Shown here: positions 1 through 13,700 of the stretch, in pieces | Numbering within the stretch: position 1 is the first letter of the stretch | Layout of the letters: each line of letters opens with the position of its first letter | NCBI GenBank assembly: GCA_963580455.1 | Contig: OY756963.1 | Coordinates: 21,657,555-21,721,554 of the forward strand | From: Euonymus europaeus | Taxonomy: Eukaryota; Streptophyta; Magnoliopsida; Celastrales; Celastraceae | Length of the DNA: 64,000 bases | Direction: 5' to 3' | Notes under the pieces: generated by a model | Databases searched by the model: none | Told to the model about the DNA's origin: nothing | The model's input: the letters and a program-made list of their open reading frames with translations, nothing else | Made by a program: the position numbers and the translations under genes

Positions 1-297
1 GAATCCATCTTTTGTAATAACTCATTTTCTTAATCCTTGCCTGCAAATAATAGAATTTCAGGGTTCAAAATTTGGACAGTGCTGGCTTTCCCTTTGTCAT
101 GGATATTCTTTCCCTGTGCCTAAATAATGTCACTGCTTTTTTTCTCAATCAGCCTATACAATACTAGAGAAAGCAAAAGTTCCGGGAGAAAATGAAAGAT
201 AAATGAATAGAATGTTGGATAGCTTCAGTTTTTGTAATTGTATGGTTATCTTCAACTGCCATTATCTTAATCTGGCTGAAGGTCTCTGTGATTTCAG

Positions 298-1899
298 TTT
301 TTATCTATGAGGCTGGCAGCGGTCAATCCGAGAATCGATTCCAACCTTGAAAGTATATTGACTGCAGAAGTGAGTATAACCTCTCTCCTTTTATACAAAC
401 TGCTGTGGCATTGCCGTTGCAAAACTTCTGATCTATTGGACTCTTACATTATTTATTTTACATATATGGATTGCCAATTACCAAATAATAGAATTTAGGG
501 CCAGATTTGGTCACTGCATCTGCCCACATTCACCTTTCTGACTTTCTGAAAGACTGTTTTGTTATATCAATTGTGGACAAACAAGTAAACATCTGTCTGT
601 TGCAGTTATTTCGCTGGCTCTCTGGGACAGTACTATACCAGTTTAGGCCCCATAATGGGCATAAATTGTGTACAATCTACAATAGGTCTATATGCAATGC
701 AGCAGTATCAAATCATGTCATGCCACATAAGTGAATGGAGTGTAGGGTTTTTCAACATCAAAATGGCGCACCTTAAGTACCCTTGCAAAAGTGAAATAAG
801 TTTTTGCTGAGTAACTTTTTGTTGCACGATTGTTTGATCATTTTAGAGTCTAGATGTGAAATTGTAGGCAAATGAGATAATTTATTAGACTGAATATCTT
901 GCATTTTCCTTTTTTCCTTGGGTTTTTTTTGTCAATCTGCTTCAAATGGTTGACATATATCACTAGTTTTCATTTCAACTTTTTCTCCAGTGATCAAATA
1001 TTCCTTTGATCATTGGAGTTTGTCATTGATGCTCACAATTATCTCCGAAACTTGTAGAGTGGATCTGTAATGGATAATAACTTTCCCAACATGGTTATGC
1101 CTTTGATGTGGCCTGAAGTCCAAGTCAATGAAAACGGACTACAGTCCCAACCGCAATGGCATTTTGATGCTCTTCATCCACCAGTTTGGGGAAGAGAAGA
1201 AGACAGTCATAACTTCATTAACTCTGAGAACTCACTTCTGAGCTATGACGACTCTGCAAATTCAGGTATGAACTATGCCAAGCTTAGCCCTTTCCCTAAT
1301 TTTTGTATTGAAAACTGAATCACAGGGGGACACAAATATATACATATACAAAAATACACACCATCTTTCATTTACAGATTCACATTGGTTGTAGCATTGA
1401 GTTATATAGTTGACGTCTTGGTAAACGAGGAGACCAAAAAAAAAAACTGCAAATGTTATTCATCCTTGAATTTCTTCACAATCCATATCATATATCTGCT
1501 GAGCATTGTATATGTGCTTTGTAATAAAAGTCGCACAACCTTGAAAACATCATTAGAAAATTTGAGCTTTCCTTATGCTTAAGATTTTCAGCTTTAATGG
1601 TGTAATTTACGAAGTGTAGGAGAAAACATGTTTTCCCCAATATTTTGAGAAGTAGTACTAGAATTTGATTTCTAACTTCCAGTTTATCATTTGTTTCGTA
1701 CTATATGCATCAATCTAATTTTAATTGAAAAAAAGATTCTTCTCCTTAAGTTATAGAAATAAACTCTCTGTAGTATTCACTATCTATGACTCTTAGCATC
1801 AGCATTCATTTCTTTTCTAAAACAGATATGAAAGCCATTAGTCATGTGAGCCTCGCTAATATTCGACAAGTGAAGCAGAACTTAAGACCATGTGACTAA
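298..1899 (+). CDS. bHLH transcription factor, C-terminal exons (partial, bHLH48/60-like)
   Basis: Three exons of the 3' part of a gene whose start lies left of the window. Exon 298-369 reads FLSMRLAAVNPRIDSNLE, the segment just after helix 2 of plant bHLH proteins (usual form FLSMKLATVNPRLDFN). It ends in phase 0 at a GTGAGT donor. Exon 1058-1265 follows a TAG acceptor and carries the family's C-terminal block (MWPEVQVN, then PVWGREEDSHNFI and NSLLSYD). The last exon probably starts at 1826 with a stop at 1897-1899. A second acceptor about 25 bases further in gives an ASL start and a stop near 1879. The basic region and dimerisation helices are not in view. The role, DNA-binding transcriptional regulation in the nucleus, is inferred from the family. 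The bHLH48/60 assignment rests on remembered C-terminal sequence and on gene neighbourhood. Confidence 0.72.
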
Positions 1900-2400
1900 C
1901 TTCGAATTGATTATGTGGCGCAGCATCTCTGCACTCAAATCAATTGAAAATGGAGCTGTGAAGAAGCCACAGAGGGAAAAACCATTGGTAGTGTATATAT
2001 CAAATATATATATATGCAGATAGCAAGATGTAGCGAGAGAAGAGGCGTCAAGCCGTCAACATTAGTACTTGGTTTTCATCGTAATCTATTCATCAGCCAG
2101 TAGAAGATCCAGATTTCATTCTGCTGGAGACGAGAAATTGGAGTAAGTTATATATATGATATTATTTGTTCCTATATATACTATAGAGAGTCATTCAATC
2201 CAATACTTGGTTTTGCAAGATGATTGATTGGTTGATTCATATTGTAAAAGCATTGAAAGAGCCATCTCCTTGGCTATTATTGAAGATGGTAACTTCATTG
2301 TTATGCCAGAGACTAAGCAAAGAGCTTTTTGTGGTGATGAATAAATGAGTAAACTTCTTTTTATGTTGTGTCTTAATGGTTTGGCATGAGACTAATGGCA
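1900..2400. other. intergenic, no gene seen
   Basis: AT-rich DNA downstream of the bHLH gene, including the likely 3' untranslated region. Short TA runs occur near 2000 and 2145. No coding signal on either strand. Confidence 0.5.
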
Positions 2401-2408
2401 ATCCATGA

Positions 2409-3116
2409 CATGGTTGTAACAATCGTTAGGCAGTTTGCGGAGACTAGGGATTAATTGGATTAATCGTTTTGAATTTTTTTCATTAATATATATATATATA
2501 TATATTGTGTGTATGTATGTAGTATATACTATATATGTATGTTATATGGGGTGCTAAAATTAATTTTAACTAAAATCGATTTAATTTAAGCTAAATATAT
2601 AGAGCTATTGTCATTAATTTTGATATATACTATGATTAAATGAGAGAGTATTATCATACAAAATGGGTAGAGATTATATTTTGGATCAGCCCAAGTCAAA
2701 TTTGTCAAAATGGATCAGCCCATTAAAAGGCTAAAACCATTATCTCTTGCCTCTAGATAATGGTTGTAATTCATTAAGCCCATTATCTCTACGAATGGGT
2801 CAGCCCATTAACCTACAACCTTAGTATACCTCAAAAAAGTCTCTTGAATGTCTTGTTGCCGCACAAATGAAGAAGATAGTTGTCGACACAGAGAGATGAA
2901 AGAGACCGTGTGAAGGGTGTGAAGGGTGCAAGAGAGAGACGAACGAAACAGAGAGACGAGGGAGACAGTGTGAGTTAGATCTCTCAAATCCTTGCCTCAT
3001 CTCTCCATCTCTACCCAACAAGGCCGACTTGGCCTATTTTGGCCGATTAATCGAGTCACTGATTAAGTGGCTCGACTAGCGACTAGTCGCCGACTAGAGG
3101 GATTTTTACAACACTG
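2409..3116. mobile_element. non-autonomous hAT-type element with 8-bp target duplication
   Basis: The left end reads CATGGTTGTAACAATC and the right end, reverse-complemented, reads CAGTGTTGTAAAAATC. These imperfect terminal inverted repeats have the CAGTG..TTGTAA look of plant hAT ends. They are flanked by ATCCATGA at 2401-2408 and ATCCATAA at 3117-3124, an 8-bp target duplication matching at 7 of 8 bases, which is the hAT length. Subterminal GACTAG/CTAGTCG motifs are repeated near the right end (3068-3100), also typical of hAT elements. The interior is 708 bp and carries no transposase frame, so the copy must have been moved in trans. The 1-base mismatch and end divergence indicate an old insertion. 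Confidence 0.75.
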
Positions 3117-3124
3117 ATCCATAA

Positions 3125-4440
3125 CTGATCATACAATCTTTTAGTTCTTCACACCTCTATTTATTGCATCTTTGACCATAGAAGAAGGGAAATTTGACGC
3201 ATGATTTCAAGCCTTTGAACTTAAATTGTACACTAACTTTTAAATCCCTAAATCTTAATTCGAAACCAGAAAAATTTTAAACCCTAAACCCTTTAGGGTT
3301 TGTTCATTTCGGCTGCACTATAATTGCCTCTAATTCTCATGTGTTACCGGTAGCTCTAGTTCTAGATGCAGCTAGTGAGAAGTGTAGCAGCTGGTGCTAT
3401 GACTCCTCATGAAAACTGTATTTTGATCAACTGAGCAGTGTGAAGATGGTGCAGAGTTATCAGTTTGCCTTTGCGGCTTGAAGAGAAAGTTCAATGATGA
3501 AGAGTATAAGAATTAGATTAATCGGTTAGTAGAATTGTTGATTGTGAACTGTCATGAGAAGTTTCTTTTGGAGAAACAGGATTCATGCAGGAGATTCCAA
3601 GAAATGCTGGCTAGAGGTTTTTAATTTTTTTTTGTTATTTTGTTAGATTTGGAGCTAGCTTGGTCTCTAATTTTAATTAGCAAGGAAATCGCACAGTTAT
3701 TGCAGCTTTTTATTTATATTAGCGTCTAAAAAGAAAGAAAAATAGCTGCAAATAGAGAGAAAATCTTAGTAAATCACGGTGCATGTGATCAACTTCAACA
3801 CACAGTGACACAGATGAACACTGGACATCATTAATGCATGACATTAAACTAACATACACATATGAGGAATTCCTTTATGAGTTCCTAATTTTAAGAGTTT
3901 AAAACATTTTTAAAAAAAATGGAAAAATTATATTTGCATTTTGATCGATGTTACGAGTAAAACGATATATATTTTTTTGTTTAAAATAAAAAATTAAATT
4001 TCAACTTTAATAATAGTATTTGATAATTTTGGATTATTGAATATAAAATAAAAGACATTTTATATATATTTTTTATATCAAAATTGTTTATCTAGTGATC
4101 CTGATACACCACGTCATACGTTAATGTTGTGCGATAAAACCAATGGAACTGTATGGATTCAAGGCGATTAGTGCATATTGAAATTAATTGTAAAATGAAA
4201 GCTTTGCACATATTAATATTCCGAATGAGAACTGGTAATTTAATTTACCATCTAATTTGAATTGTAGAACCTTATAAAAAAAATTGAATTGTGGAAAAAT
4301 AAAATAAAATTTGAGCTGGACCTGGACAGCCCAACCGCCCTAAAAAACTGGAAAGGTGAATTCCATTTGGGCTGGACTTTGTAGTTTGGACAGAACGACA
4401 GCCCGAATACCGGATTCATGTCTCAGCTCTTGTAAGTGTC
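3125..4440. other. intergenic, no gene seen
   Basis: AT-rich sequence with no open frame of note. A short telomere-like palindrome (AACCCTAAACCCTTTAGGGTTT) lies near 3281-3302. The right end is the promoter of the EMSY-like gene. Confidence 0.45.
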
Positions 4441-4445
4441 AACGT

Positions 4446-4453
4446 TATATAAA
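4446..4453 (+). promoter_or_regulatory. probable TATA box of the EMSY-like gene
   Basis: TATATAAA lies about 270 bases upstream of the start codon at 4718 and is followed by a C/T-rich leader. The long 5' leader is assumed; no transcript start is visible. Confidence 0.4.
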
Positions 4454-4717
4454 AGCCCAGCTTCATGTACGATTTGTTTCATCTTCGTGTTCAACTAATC
4501 AAATTGGGAATCCTCGTCTTTGCCTCTACAATTTCATTCCCTCCTTTTATCTAAAACCCTTTCGCTCGTTCAAATAGATTTGCAGGTTTTTTCAGTTCAG
4601 CGGATCTGGTACGCTATTTGTCTCCAGATTTCTCAAATTTTGTGGCAATTTTTGCTCCGTTTTTTGGTATCGTTGTTTTGCTCTCATTATAGAGTTTCGA
4701 TTCTGGCTATCCTTCGC

Positions 4718-7700
4718 ATGGACTACCGAGTTTCGGATAGCAGCGGTATTAAGTTCTTTCTTCTTCTTGATTGAATTGTTTCCTGTCTGATTCTGCTTTG
4801 GCTTCGCAATACTATCTCAGCTGAGTGAAATTTGTATACAAGGGTTTAAGGTGTTTTGCATTGTTGGCTGTTTTAGGTAACCGGCAATGATTGTTTTAAG
4901 GCTTTAGGGCTTTTTTCGGGCCATTTTTTTTTTCAAAACTAGGAATGGATTCTGGGTTTAATTACGAAGATTGAGTTCCAATGTACTTTAGGATTGTTTC
5001 GCTTAGGAAGATTGGTTTTGTCTATTCGTGTTTTACTGGAACTTTCTTTTATTAAGCTGTGTAATGACTGGGGTTTCTTGAAGTGTTAATATGATTTCTT
5101 GGGCATTATATTGGATTATCTCCCCTTTTAGACGACTGAGTGGATTGATTGTCTTTGGAAGCAAAAAAAATCTTTAATCTGGCCACTTAATTTTCTATGT
5201 GAAAGTGATTGTGATTTCTGATAAAGCATGGAATCACATTCTCAGTGATGCTCTTATCATTTGTCTCTGTGGTGCCGAAATCACCAAAAAAACTGTTTTA
5301 ATTGAAGTTGTTTCTATGGTAGTGTTCCTTTACAGCTCTAAGCAGCCCAAGATAACAGTATTCTTAGATGAGTAAATCATTTATGGCAGGCATGGAAAGA
5401 AAACTATAGCCTTACATGGGTAAATTATTTATCATATATTCTAGCAACTGTTTTTAAAATGTCATAATGTATTTAATGAAAAATGACACTCTTCTTTATC
5501 ATCTTAGCTCATTTAATTTTTTCCCGTCATTTTAGTTATATACTAAGCTAATATAACACATACTGCTTAGGAAAATAATAACCCATTTGGCTACAATTAT
5601 TAAGTTGCTGTATTACGAAGTAGGTATCTCAATCACCCTGGGAACAGTCTCTATACTTAACGAGCATAAACCTGTGTACACCTTTCCTCTCCAGAACTTG
5701 CAGTAAGGCAGGGACATTGTGTTTTACTTTCTATTTTCCGTTTTCTTTTGAGATTTGATTTGCTAGTCATTATAAAGAGTTTACAAGTTCGGTCTCTAAC
5801 TGAATCTCTTCAGTGTGAGTTGCCATGAGATATTTATATACTCTTGTCTGCAACTGCAGGTACTGATGATGATCTCCCTTCATCACATCAAAATAGATTT
5901 TCAAGAAGAGGACATATGGCCGGAAATGGAACATCTGTGGTAGGTTCTGCCCCATATTCTTTGCACAGTGACATGGAGGCCCAAATTCGTGTCCTTGAAC
6001 AAGAAGCTTATATTGCTGTCCTCCGCGCTTTCAAGGCTCAGTCCGATGCCATCACTTGGGTATATTGTGTGCTTTCTCTTTTCTTGCGCTAGTTTTTGTA
6101 CTCATTATTTTTTGATCAGATCTATGTGCCCCTTATACTAATTTCTACAGGAGAAGGAGGGTTTGATAACTGAACTTAGAAAAGAATTGAGGGTGTCTGA
6201 CGACAAACATCGAGAGCTTCTAACCAGGGTCAATGGCGATGAGATCATCCAAAGGATAAGGTTAAAATTGTTTATTAAACAGCTGTGATATGAAAAGTCG
6301 TTAATTTTTTAGATTTCCTGGTATTTCTTCTAATGGCTTATGTATTTTTCAACTACTAGAGAGTGGAGACAGGCAGGTGGGAACCAAGCTACCAGGTTTA
6401 GTGCCTCTCAGCCTGTCCACGATGTTATACCCAGTCCTACCGTTTCAGCATCACGCAAGAAGCAGAAGACATCACAATTGGTACCTTATACTGGTTCTAG
6501 AACCTCTATTTGTAGCTCCCTACAGCCATCATCTTCTGCTGCAAATCAAAGAACTGCTTTTGGAGGCAAAAGCCTAGTCCAGAGTGTTTATTATTTATGA
6601 TAGAAGTGTCATTCTGCAACCTTCATTTTATTTTGCCTTATGTTCGTATGCAGGGTCCTGGTATAGCCTCAAAGAATTCCATGCAATACCCTTCGACAGG
6701 TTTGGGAGTAAATAGACGTTTCATGAACCATGGAACCTCTGGTGCTTTTGTGTCAAATGAGCCTGCTGAACGGGCAACATACGATCCATTGATTGGAAGA
6801 AAAGTTTGGACAAGATGGCCTGATGACAACAACTTTTATGAGGCTGTTATAACTGATCACAACGCTTCTGAGGTATGTTCAATGATTACAAAGTGGACAT
6901 GAGACTCCCTTTTAAGCTTGTTTTAGAACAAAGCATGTGACTGATAACAAATTTGGCCATTCATCATTTGGCAAGTACCTACTGGTGGAACAATGTTTTC
7001 CGGACCCGTTTATCATATTCTAAATACTAAAATGATGTTTCCTTAATATTTAAATTTTGGTTAATTGGGTTTCAATTGTGATTCTTTAATCAATGCTTTT
7101 CTATTGACGAGCCAAGGTGTATTGTTCTAATATATTATCTGTTCAGAGATATAATCATGTTTGCATTGATCTAATATTTTACCTTTTCTATCCGTAATCC
7201 TATCTGTGGGATTCGGGATTCCCCTTTCATTATCACTAGATTTTGTTCTTTTACAGGGCCGACATGCCTTAGTCTATGATATCAATACAGCATCTGAAAC
7301 CTGGGAATGGGTTGATCTTAAGGAGGTAAGATTTAGGGTCTATTTCCATGACCTAACATATTCATAGATCCTGGTAATTTTGCACGGAAGGTCTATTGAA
7401 GTTACTTTGATTCACCTGGAATTGATATGGATTGCTATACATAAATGGCCAGGCTAGTTTTGCAACACGTCTTAACTTTGCTGGGCTGGGTGCTTGCATA
7501 GATTATGCCACTTGTAGTCTTCGCCCGATTGAACTGGTGGGGAATTGAGCCATATAGAATAAAGTTCACCTGATTCAGGATATTATATATCCTTGCATTA
7601 TTGAAACTGTTTCAATATGTGTTCTGGATTTCAAAAGCCCTGGTACATGCATTAGTCGTATTACTATTTCCCTTCGCAATATTACTTTATTCAACCTTAA

Positions 7701-9035
7701 AAGTCCACCTGTTACGTACCCGTCTATGAACTGTCTTTTGACAAATGACCTGAAAGAATGGGAGCTGTATCCTACTGAAAAGATGGCTGAGTCAATTAAA
7801 AGAAGAAACTTTTCCTTGGATGGGCGTATAAAAGGGTTAAAAGACTTCGTATCTCAATTGTTTGGTATATAGGAAAGGATTAGGATAGATTTTAAAGAGC
7901 AGGTCCGTTAACCCTGCGATTCACGAAAATAGATGCTTTAAAGCTTCTCTTTTAGTTAAATGATGTTCAATTTGACAATTTGTAATGTACACTCCCAAGT
8001 TTACTCATGTTTATCAATTGAAATATTTCCTTTCCTAGTTTTATATTCTAATCTATATAAGATAATATTATTTCACTTTGACCTCAGTTCTCTTCCGAGG
8101 ATATCCGGTGGGAAGGAGAGGATCCAGGCATCTCTCATCGTGGGGCCCTTGGGCTGCAAGGCCGTGGGATTAATAAGCCAATGAGCCGTGGTCGTTATAT
8201 TCCAATTATTGGAAGAGGAAGGGAGTCCTCGAAGGAGCATTCAAAAATAGAATTCCTGCCATCACAGAATGGTGTTCCAAACAAAATGGCAGATGACATT
8301 GAATTACTAAAGACAGAAACACTAGTAAGAGAGGTATGTATGGCAGACTGGAGCCAGTTCATGTTGTTATATTTTCAGTTATTTTCATTCTTGGCATCTT
8401 AATCTTGAACAGGTAGAGCAGATCATCGTTTTGAGTAATCCAGATCCTCTTGAGCTTGAGAAGGCAACGAATATGCTCAAAGTAAATAATTTTTTCACCT
8501 GCTTGACATTTCTCAGTTGTCTCTGCGTCGATGGTGTTGCAACTTGACTGCTTTTGTGATGCAGGAGCAAGAACAGGCACTTATCAATGCTATTGCAAGG
8601 CTTGCAGCTACTTCTGATGGTGACAGTGGTAATATATATATGTGCCTTCATAAGTTTTTGGTCATACATGTAGGGGAACCCAAACATATAACCAATGTAA
8701 TACAAGTTGTCAAGCATGCTCACACATATACAAAGGTCTTCCTTGCGTCCTATTTTTTTTCCTGGTTTATATGGTTTAAGTTTTTTAGTACTTGGGTTAT
8801 GAGCAGAGCATGGTAGTTTCTTGAATTGTGAACAATGTGGACTGGTGATGGCAATAGTGGTATTGTTTAAAGCTATGGGTTAGCTGTTTTTGGGTAGCTA
8901 ACGGTGACCTCTTAGATAGATAGATGCTCTGTAAACTAATCCTGTTCCATTAGAATTTAGTTCTTCAATGGTGGTTATTTTCTTTTGTTTTTTTGCATCG
9001 TTATAGATGGCGAACATCCAATTTCAAATGGATGA
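4718..9035 (+). CDS. EML: EMSY-LIKE protein (ENT domain plus Agenet/Tudor domain)
   Basis: Ten exons: 4718-4745, 5860-6059, 6151-6260, 6360-6576, 6654-6872, 7257-7325, 8088-8333, 8413-8481, 8565-8628, 9007-9035. They sum to 1251 bases (416 residues) in one frame. The first exon codes [10 protein letters not shown]. Exons 2-4 hold the ENT domain, from [20 protein letters not shown] through IIQRIREWR. Exons 5-7 hold the Agenet/Tudor-like fold ([19 protein letters not shown], then WEWVDLKE, then [12 protein letters not shown]). A C-terminal coiled segment follows, with [20 protein letters not shown]. Plant EML proteins are nuclear and read histone marks; Arabidopsis members act in immunity and seed development. 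Weak points are the exon 4 donor (GTCCAG) and the last exon, where the frame stops early at 9033-9035 although another frame stays open to 9129. The gene lies upstream of UPM1 and the KH/CCCH gene; the EML1 neighbourhood in Arabidopsis is similar. Confidence 0.88.
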
Positions 9036-9813
9036 CGAACGGAGAGCAGAAACGAAGTTATATGAAACCCGCAGCACTAGTAGTTTGGGAAACATGCAAG
9101 AGTTGTATTGTCATGATTGGGATGGTTGAACAGTGGAGGGCTTTGAAGCTGTTAAGTCTGTTGTGCCAGTCGTTGAGCGAGGGCTGATGGTTTCGGAGTT
9201 GGGAGACTGAATTGCATTCAGAGGGAAAGTGGCGTCAAATAACCAGCAAAATGGTGATGATCTTGATGACCTATTCTGTTTCTAATTCTCGTTTTCCCTC
9301 TTTTTGAGGTGGGAAGAAATATCTGTTTATTTATTGATGCCCTTTTTCATTCTGACATTGATCTGTGTACTGTATACTGGCAAGCTGGGGTTGAATTACT
9401 TATTCATCGGTATGTGAACTTTTCTTGTTTCTTGATTTTCCTGTATATTTATATATTGAGTCGAGTCAACTTTTGATTATCGAAAGATTCTCCATTTTTT
9501 ATTTTGGTTATTGATTGTTCAATCATTGCAAGTCCGCATCTGTTCCAGATTAGTAACTCGGACTGTTTCAGACGGACAATTTTTTTATTTTTTAGACAAT
9601 TAACGTGCTGATGGAAAATGGCACAAATGCAGCCAGCTTTGAGTCAAAGTTGGAACCTACTAAGTTTAAGCGAGTCCAGTTTCTGCCCATCATAGCCTGC
9701 CGCCCCTCTATCTATTACCTTACACAACTTCTTGAGTCTTAATTTTGAGTAACAGATTCCATGCAGTCATTTAGGGTAGTTAATCAGTCATAGAAGACAC
9801 AACATAAAGCATA

Positions 9814-9929
9814 TAAACTTTAAGAACAATCCAGAAAATAATTGATGCGTTGATCTAAAAAGAGGGATATGTAAAACTTAAGAACAATTCAGAAAATAAT
9901 TGACGCATTGATCTATAAAGAGGGATATG
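9814..9929. repeat. 58-bp tandem duplication
   Basis: Two directly adjacent 58-base units (9814-9871 and 9872-9929) differ at only a few positions. Both end in AGAGGGATATG. They lie between the EMSY-like gene and UPM1. No coding role seen. Confidence 0.8.
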
Positions 9930-10790
9930 TTGAAAATAAAATCTAAGTTGCTCATAAAATAGTGTACACCAAGTAAAGTGGGACACTGCGAGTAGAAAAG
10001 GTGACCACCAAGTAAGTTGGGGCATCGATAACATTGCATACAACAAACACTTGATATGAGAGCATATAGAAACAGGGAGCAGAGCAGAGAGTCGATAAAA
10101 GTTTGAGAATCCATATCAACTAAATCTGTGAAGGAATATGTAGATTTACAAGCCAAATTTTCCGTATTAACTCCAGAGAAATAAGATCTACAAGTCCATC
10201 AAATCTCGAAACCCCTACAAACGAGGCTAATTATGATACTTTGATATTAATTTTTTAGAAGGCAAAAAAAACTGAGGCAAAGAGCCCCCTCTCACGTAAA
10301 TGATAGTTGGGCTTTGCACAACAGATATTTGGGCTTGTACTTTAAGGAACAACCGATACAATAATAAGTGGGCTTTAATTATGATTAGTTTGGCCCACAT
10401 ATATACTAGGCCTAATGGCCAATACGTACCCAAGTTGGACCGTCAAAGTGGAAATAGTTCAAGTTAAATTTGACCAAATTGTCCTAGGCAACGTGTTCTG
10501 TTTTTATTGGGTTGAACATTTTCAAATGCTAAACCAAAACGTAGAGAATTATCCCACCTGGAATGAATCTGAACTCTGAAGCCCAAAGAGCCGCTGAAGG
10601 GGCATGTTCCTCCCACGGTCCCAAAAGCTACCAACTCTCTTTTGCCTTCTCAATACCAAAAAAGAGCCAATTATCCAAATTGAACACAAATTCCCTCATA
10701 AATGTATACAATACATGTTTATGGGCATGTACACTTCTCCGGCTGATGCTTAAAAATCATCCTCTTTCTCTTCTGCGATTGTTTTCCTGA
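9930..10790. other. intergenic and UPM1 promoter region
   Basis: No supported gene. Short open frames occur on both strands but lack codon structure or known motifs. The last 200 bases are the likely promoter and leader of UPM1. Confidence 0.4.
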
Positions 10791-10793
10791 TTC

Positions 10794-13700
10794 ATGGCTT
10801 TGGTCGATAAGCTCGGCTCTCTCTCTTTTCTCTCCTCGCACCATACCCACAAAGCCAACTCCTTAAACCCATCTCCCAATTGTTCTTTACAATGCAAAAG
10901 CTCTTCTTTTCCTTCCCCTTTCACAGAGAAGCATTCTACAGAGAGGTACCAACGAGATCAGTGGGTTTACAATAACCAACTGGAGCAGCAATTGCAGCCC
11001 CTATCATGTTCTCTTCCCTCCCACACTGAATCGGTTAGGGAAAATGACATAGCTTTGCAGTTTCCTGAGCTGAAGAAGTTGTTACAGGTGCTTAAAGAGA
11101 AAAGAGAGAAAGATTGTGTTGGTGGCGATGGAGATGGGAAGTGTGGACCGGGTAATGTGTTTTTGGTGGGGACAGGACCTGGGGACCCAGAGCTATTGAC
11201 GCTGAAGGCCGTGAGAGTGATAAAGAGTGCTGATTTGTTGTTGTACGATCGATTGGTGTCCAATGAGGTGTTGGATTTGGTTAGTCCAGATGCTAGATTG
11301 CTCTACGTTGGCAAAACTGCTGGCTACCACAGCAGAACCCAGGTAAATCCTTTTCTTTTTCTGCCTCAGATTTCCTAATCCTTGACAATTTTAATCTTTT
11401 AAATGGTTCAGGTTTCTGGGTTTGTTTTGACTTTTCTGCTTGGTTTGTTCTGTGGGTTAATTTGTTTGGATGCATTTTGAATGCCTAGTGAAGTTGCATT
11501 ATTTGAGCTTCTCTTGAAAATGAGAATCCAGGTTTTCCGTTTTAAAATGATTTCCTGAAGTGATTTTCTGGGCTTCTATTGATTTTCTGCAGGATTTCTA
11601 GTTAATTTCCTTCTTGCTTGCAGAAACCAGTAATGACACTTGAGCACAGACAATTAGTTTATACCACTTTCTGCATATCATACCAGTATTGGGCCCGTAA
11701 GTTCTCTCATGCAAATGGGGTCCTGGATAAGCATGTTATAATTCACATTGTTTTCTCCATAATTATGCCGCATCTCCTTGTACGGCTTGCCCGACAGTGA
11801 ATCAGTTTATTACAGGTGTATTCATTAGGACTGATCCCCTTATTAATCATCTCAAACCAGATATTTCTAGCATCCCCAATCCGTTCCATTTCAAAAAGGC
11901 CATGAATCAGGGTCTTATCAGGAGCATAGCCTCTGTCTTTAAGATCATTAGGAAGTGGAATGATTCAAGCCACTTCTCCTTCTTGCATAGCCGATTGATC
12001 ACTTATAAGAACATATATCTGGGAAATGATTCCTTGCAGTCATTGTCTAAATAAGTTCTGACACTCAGGCAAAGTTCTTCTCCTTACAAAAACCAGATAT
12101 TAACTTATCAAAAGGACCATTTTCATGGTCAATGACATCTTAAAAAACCTGTCTATGAACTTATAAAGCTTATATAAATTTTAGAGAATTCGCCATTATA
12201 GCAGAAGGCATGAATAAAATGACAGATGGTCTCTGCATCAACATCTGCCACAGCACAAGATCAACCATGTCCTGTCATCATTGGCTGTTGTTTTGAATGG
12301 GCCATCTGGCTTTTTTAGCTAGCTTTGAATGCTAACTTGAGTTATTTTATTTGTTTCGAACTTGGATTTTTTCTGAATTGAGGGAAAAAATGACTCATGG
12401 CTTTGTGGGGCTTATACAGGAGGAGATACACGAGTTACTTCTAAGTTTCGCTGAAGCTGGCGCAACTGTTGTGAGACTTAAAGGAGGGGATCCCCTGGTG
12501 AGTGAGTGATTATATAATTATATTAAATTCCTTATTTCTATTCATTTTGCTTCTGTTAGCTACCATGACATGAAGATTTTATACTACTTGCCTTTTGCTT
12601 TAGGTGTTTGGGAGGGGTGGGGAGGAGATGGACTTTCTGCAACAGCAAGGGATTCAAGTGAAAGTTATTCCAGGTATCATACAATCTCTATCTCATTTCT
12701 CTATTTTTTGACAAAGAATCATCTCTTTTTTTTTCTTTTTTTTTGTATCATCTTTCTTAAACGACAATTGGTGTTAAAGTTTCCTTTTCCTAATATGAAC
12801 ACGAAATGCTGTGCTGTAGATTTTATGATTTGCGCAGCCCAATCGATATTAGTAATAGGAGAAACTGCTTGAAGCCAAATGGTCTGAATACTCTCTGTTG
12901 TACGACAGAAAAATGGCATTAAATAACAATTCAAATTATTACCAACTGTTATTGGTTTTGCAACTCACCAATCTGAGGCTATAATTAGTTAGGCGGTGGT
13001 GCTGCAAATTGGGCCAAGTGGGTAATTGTTCCAAATGGTAAGTGTCCTTTTGCTTGAGGGAAACCATCTGGACTTTATTAGCATTTCTTCCAGCATCATT
13101 TTCCTATTCTGCTGCACCTCTGCTGTCCATCTTGCTGGGAAAATACTATTGTAAGCAAACGAGGTCTTTTGTGCTTTAGAATATAAAAATAATCTGTGCG
13201 GGATGATAGAATGATCATAGCTTGGGTAAGCCTTTCCATGCTACAAAGTGAGAAATAATTTATTAGTTGGAATGGTGGCATGATTATCGGGCTTTTTGCG
13301 TTGCAGGTATTACTGCAGCTTCGGGAATAGCAGCGGAGCTGGGGATTCCATTAACTCATCGAGGTGTGGCAACTAGTGTTAGATTTCTCACTGGACACTC
13401 AAGAAAAGGAGGAAAAGATCCTCTATTTGTAGCAGAGACTGCAGCTGACCCCGACTCAACTTTGGTTGTTTATATGGGCTTATCAACACTCCCTTCTCTT
13501 GCACTAAAGTTGATGCACCATGGCCTGCCACCAGATACCCCAGCTGCAGCAGTCGAGCGAGGAACAACTCCTCAACAGCGAACGGTAAGGATCACTTAGA
13601 GAATGGGCTCTCGTGTATTTCATGGCCAAAACCCGTTCTTCTAAAACTCAACATTGAATCATATGATCTAATGGACTTCAATATTTAATGAGATACAAAG

